Assembly (NCBI RefSeq): GCF_000389635.1
Contig: NC_021183.1
Location: 1 to 53,393, forward strand
Direction of reading: 5' to 3'
Source of the DNA: Clostridium pasteurianum BC1
Lineage (GTDB): Bacteria; Bacillota; Clostridia; Clostridiales; Clostridiaceae
DNA: 53,393 nt
Shown: piece after piece, positions 52,256 to 53,393 of the stretch
Layout of the letters: every line of letters begins with the position of its first letter
How positions within the stretch are numbered: the first letter of the stretch is position 1
Made by a program: the position numbers and the translations under genes
The notes under the pieces: model-generated
Seen by the model: only the letters and a program-made list of their open reading frames with translations
What the model was told of the DNA's origin: nothing
The model's database searches: none

Positions 52256-53242
52256 CTACACTCTCTTATCTATAAATTTTAAAACATCTCTCCTAAGTCT
52301 ATTTTTACAAAGCACCGTTCCGGAATGACCGCAATTATATATATATCTTTCTGAGCTTTGCCAGTTCTCCCACACCAAATTTGTATTTTTATTCAAAACA
52401 ACTTTATCATGTTTACCAGATATAAGTAGTATTTTATCAAGATTTAACACGGGTTTCCTTAAGCTTGGATTGATAATACTCCAACTTTTTTTTAATAAAC
52501 TATAGTCAAAATTATTTTTCAAAAAATCTTTTTTTATATACTTTCCAACCTCGGATTCAAATACTGTAAATGATAAATCATTACCATAAAAAAGTGATAC
52601 TACCCCATCAATATTCTCTTCAGTTTCGGCTAACAAATTAGAAACTATTCCCCCTAAGCTTAAACCTATGATTATAATTTTTCCTTCTTTTTCAGTTTTA
52701 ATATAACTTATTAAAGCTCTAATATCACTTACAGATTGCTGAACAGACTTTAGTGTTCTGTTTACATCTGCACTTATATAATATTCTCCACTATATGATG
52801 TATTTAGAGTTCTTTCCATGTGAAAAGGTTGTACATAACTATAAATATTATACCTTCTCTCAATAAAACTATCTAAAAAAATTTTATCTAATCTATGAAG
52901 AGTTTCAGATTTCCAACCATGTATCAAAATAATATTTATATTATTATCTGTGCCCAAATATTTTCTATAGTGAAATAAAGCCTCCTTATTACTGTCTCCA
53001 TTCTCCACTTCACTTAAAAATTTTATTTTTCCTATCTCGTAATTATTTTTAGTTGTATCTTTTTCATAATGTATTTTCGGTAATATAGGCTTTTTATAAA
53101 ACTTTGAGAAATCACTATTAAGTTTATTGACTTCCTCCTCATCATAATTAAACTGATCCTTTTTACTGTATTTTTTGTGGAAATTATTTAAAGCATAATT
53201 ATCTGCTATATTTGATAGTATTTTCATTATAGCAAGTTTCAC
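52256..53242 (-). CDS. Alpha/beta hydrolase, first gene of a signalling operon
   Basis: 328 residues. Oxyanion-side motif IILIHGWKSE, nucleophile elbow GLSLGGIVS, Asp in LLISGKHDKVVL and His in YNCGHSGTV complete a catalytic triad. The first 80 residues are extra and basic; no signal peptide. Tightly packed with a membrane histidine kinase and a response regulator, which suggests it makes or degrades the signal the kinase detects, or is the original output gene. AGGATGTGAAA precedes the start. Confidence 0.85.
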   Translation of the reverse strand: MKLAIMKILSNIADNYALNNFHKKYSKKDQFNYDEEEVNKLNSDFSKFYKKPILPKIHYEKDTTKNNYEIGKIKFLSEVENGDSNKEALFHYRKYLGTDNNINIILIHGWKSETLHRLDKIFLDSFIERRYNIYSYVQPFHMERTLNTSYSGEYYISADVNRTLKSVQQSVSDIRALISYIKTEKEGKIIIIGLSLGGIVSNLLAETEENIDGVVSLFYGNDLSFTVFESEVGKYIKKDFLKNNFDYSLLKKSWSIINPSLRKPVLNLDKILLISGKHDKVVLNKNTNLVWENWQSSERYIYNCGHSGTVLCKNRLRRDVLKFIDKRV

Positions 53243-53324
53243 ATCCTTTCTTGTGTATTTAGAAATAGAATATTCTTTAATTATAACGTATTAAGTATTA
53301 AAACATGAAGCGATATAAATAGAT

Positions 53325-53393
53325 TTGAAAAATTTAAAAGAAACTGAATTAATAAATTTTGCTAATGAAATTCAAAGCATGATTAATGTTTTA
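53325..53393 (+). CDS. Possible start of a gene running off the window
   Basis: A TTG start would read LKNLKETELINFANEIQSMI then NVL to the window edge, with no stop. The composition is protein-like but no ribosome site is convincing and no family is recognisable from 23 residues. Confidence 0.25.
   Translation, partial: MKNLKETELINFANEIQSMINVL

Overview
The window reads as a low-GC clostridial plasmid, or a large plasmid segment. The evidence is an iteron origin with a Rep_3-type initiator (1-1519), a ParM/ParR partition operon with its centromere repeats (1979-3435), remnants of a conjugation module (47.9-48.7 kb), a UviA/UviB-type bacteriocin-control pair (41.6-42.8 kb), and an unusually dense load of insertion sequences, Tn3-family ends and group II introns. 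Species cannot be named from sequence alone; AT-richness, codon use and the gene families fit Clostridium cluster I.

Layout. (1) 1-4.66 kb: replication and partition core, an HTH protein and a 44-residue membrane peptide gene. (2) 4.66-6.58 kb: an IS231-like element beside Tn3-family ends. (3) 6.8-7.5 kb: a Vat-like xenobiotic acetyltransferase. (4) 7.6-11.4 kb: a twintron, one group II intron inserted in the reverse-transcriptase gene of another, the whole lying in a decayed PEP-mutase-like gene. (5) 11.7-14.2 kb: an Rrf2 regulator, a dehydrogenase with a nonsense codon, a flavodoxin fragment and a flavodoxin/ferredoxin protein. (6) 14.5-17.9 kb: a decayed Tn3-family transposon with tyrosine recombinase, its internally deleted derivative, and a truncated transposase. 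(7) 18.4-26.8 kb: the most interesting locus, a radical-SAM peptide (RiPP) cluster. On the minus strand it has a Cys-containing precursor (49 aa), a SPASM radical-SAM maturase, a peptide-maturation protein, an acyl-carrier-like protein and a subtilisin-like protease. Divergently it has a membrane glycosyltransferase and an ABC exporter. It resembles the clostridial CcpM / CLI_3235-type systems predicted in silico. (8) 26.8-33.2 kb: a Russian-doll nest in which an IS231-like element holds a group II intron, which holds both an IS1182 element (in domain V) and a second copy of the nested intron, itself cut by an IS3 element. (9) 33.2-40.8 kb: amidohydrolase remnant, FMN reductase, resolvase remnant, secreted YiiX-like hydrolase, macrolide-type glycosyltransferase, intron fragment and a CotA-like multicopper oxidase. 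(10) 41.6-46 kb: UviA-like sigma factor, UviB-like holin, a further small membrane protein, tyrosine recombinase, transglutaminase-like protein, and a MerR regulator with duplicated TipAS domain. (11) 46.3-53.4 kb: IS1182 element, conjugation remnant, small regulators, and a tight operon of alpha/beta hydrolase, 7TM histidine kinase and response regulator with an XRE output domain.

Working picture: the precursor peptide is made at high level from its own sigma-A-type promoter with a terminator/attenuator behind it. It would be modified by the radical-SAM enzyme with its partner proteins, cleaved by the S8 protease and exported by the ABC transporter, perhaps after glycosylation. That pathway is inferred from gene content. 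The other theme is target choice by mobile elements: IS231-like ends abut Tn3 ends, a group II intron sits twice in the YADD codons of other introns, and several short elements share Tn3-like ends.
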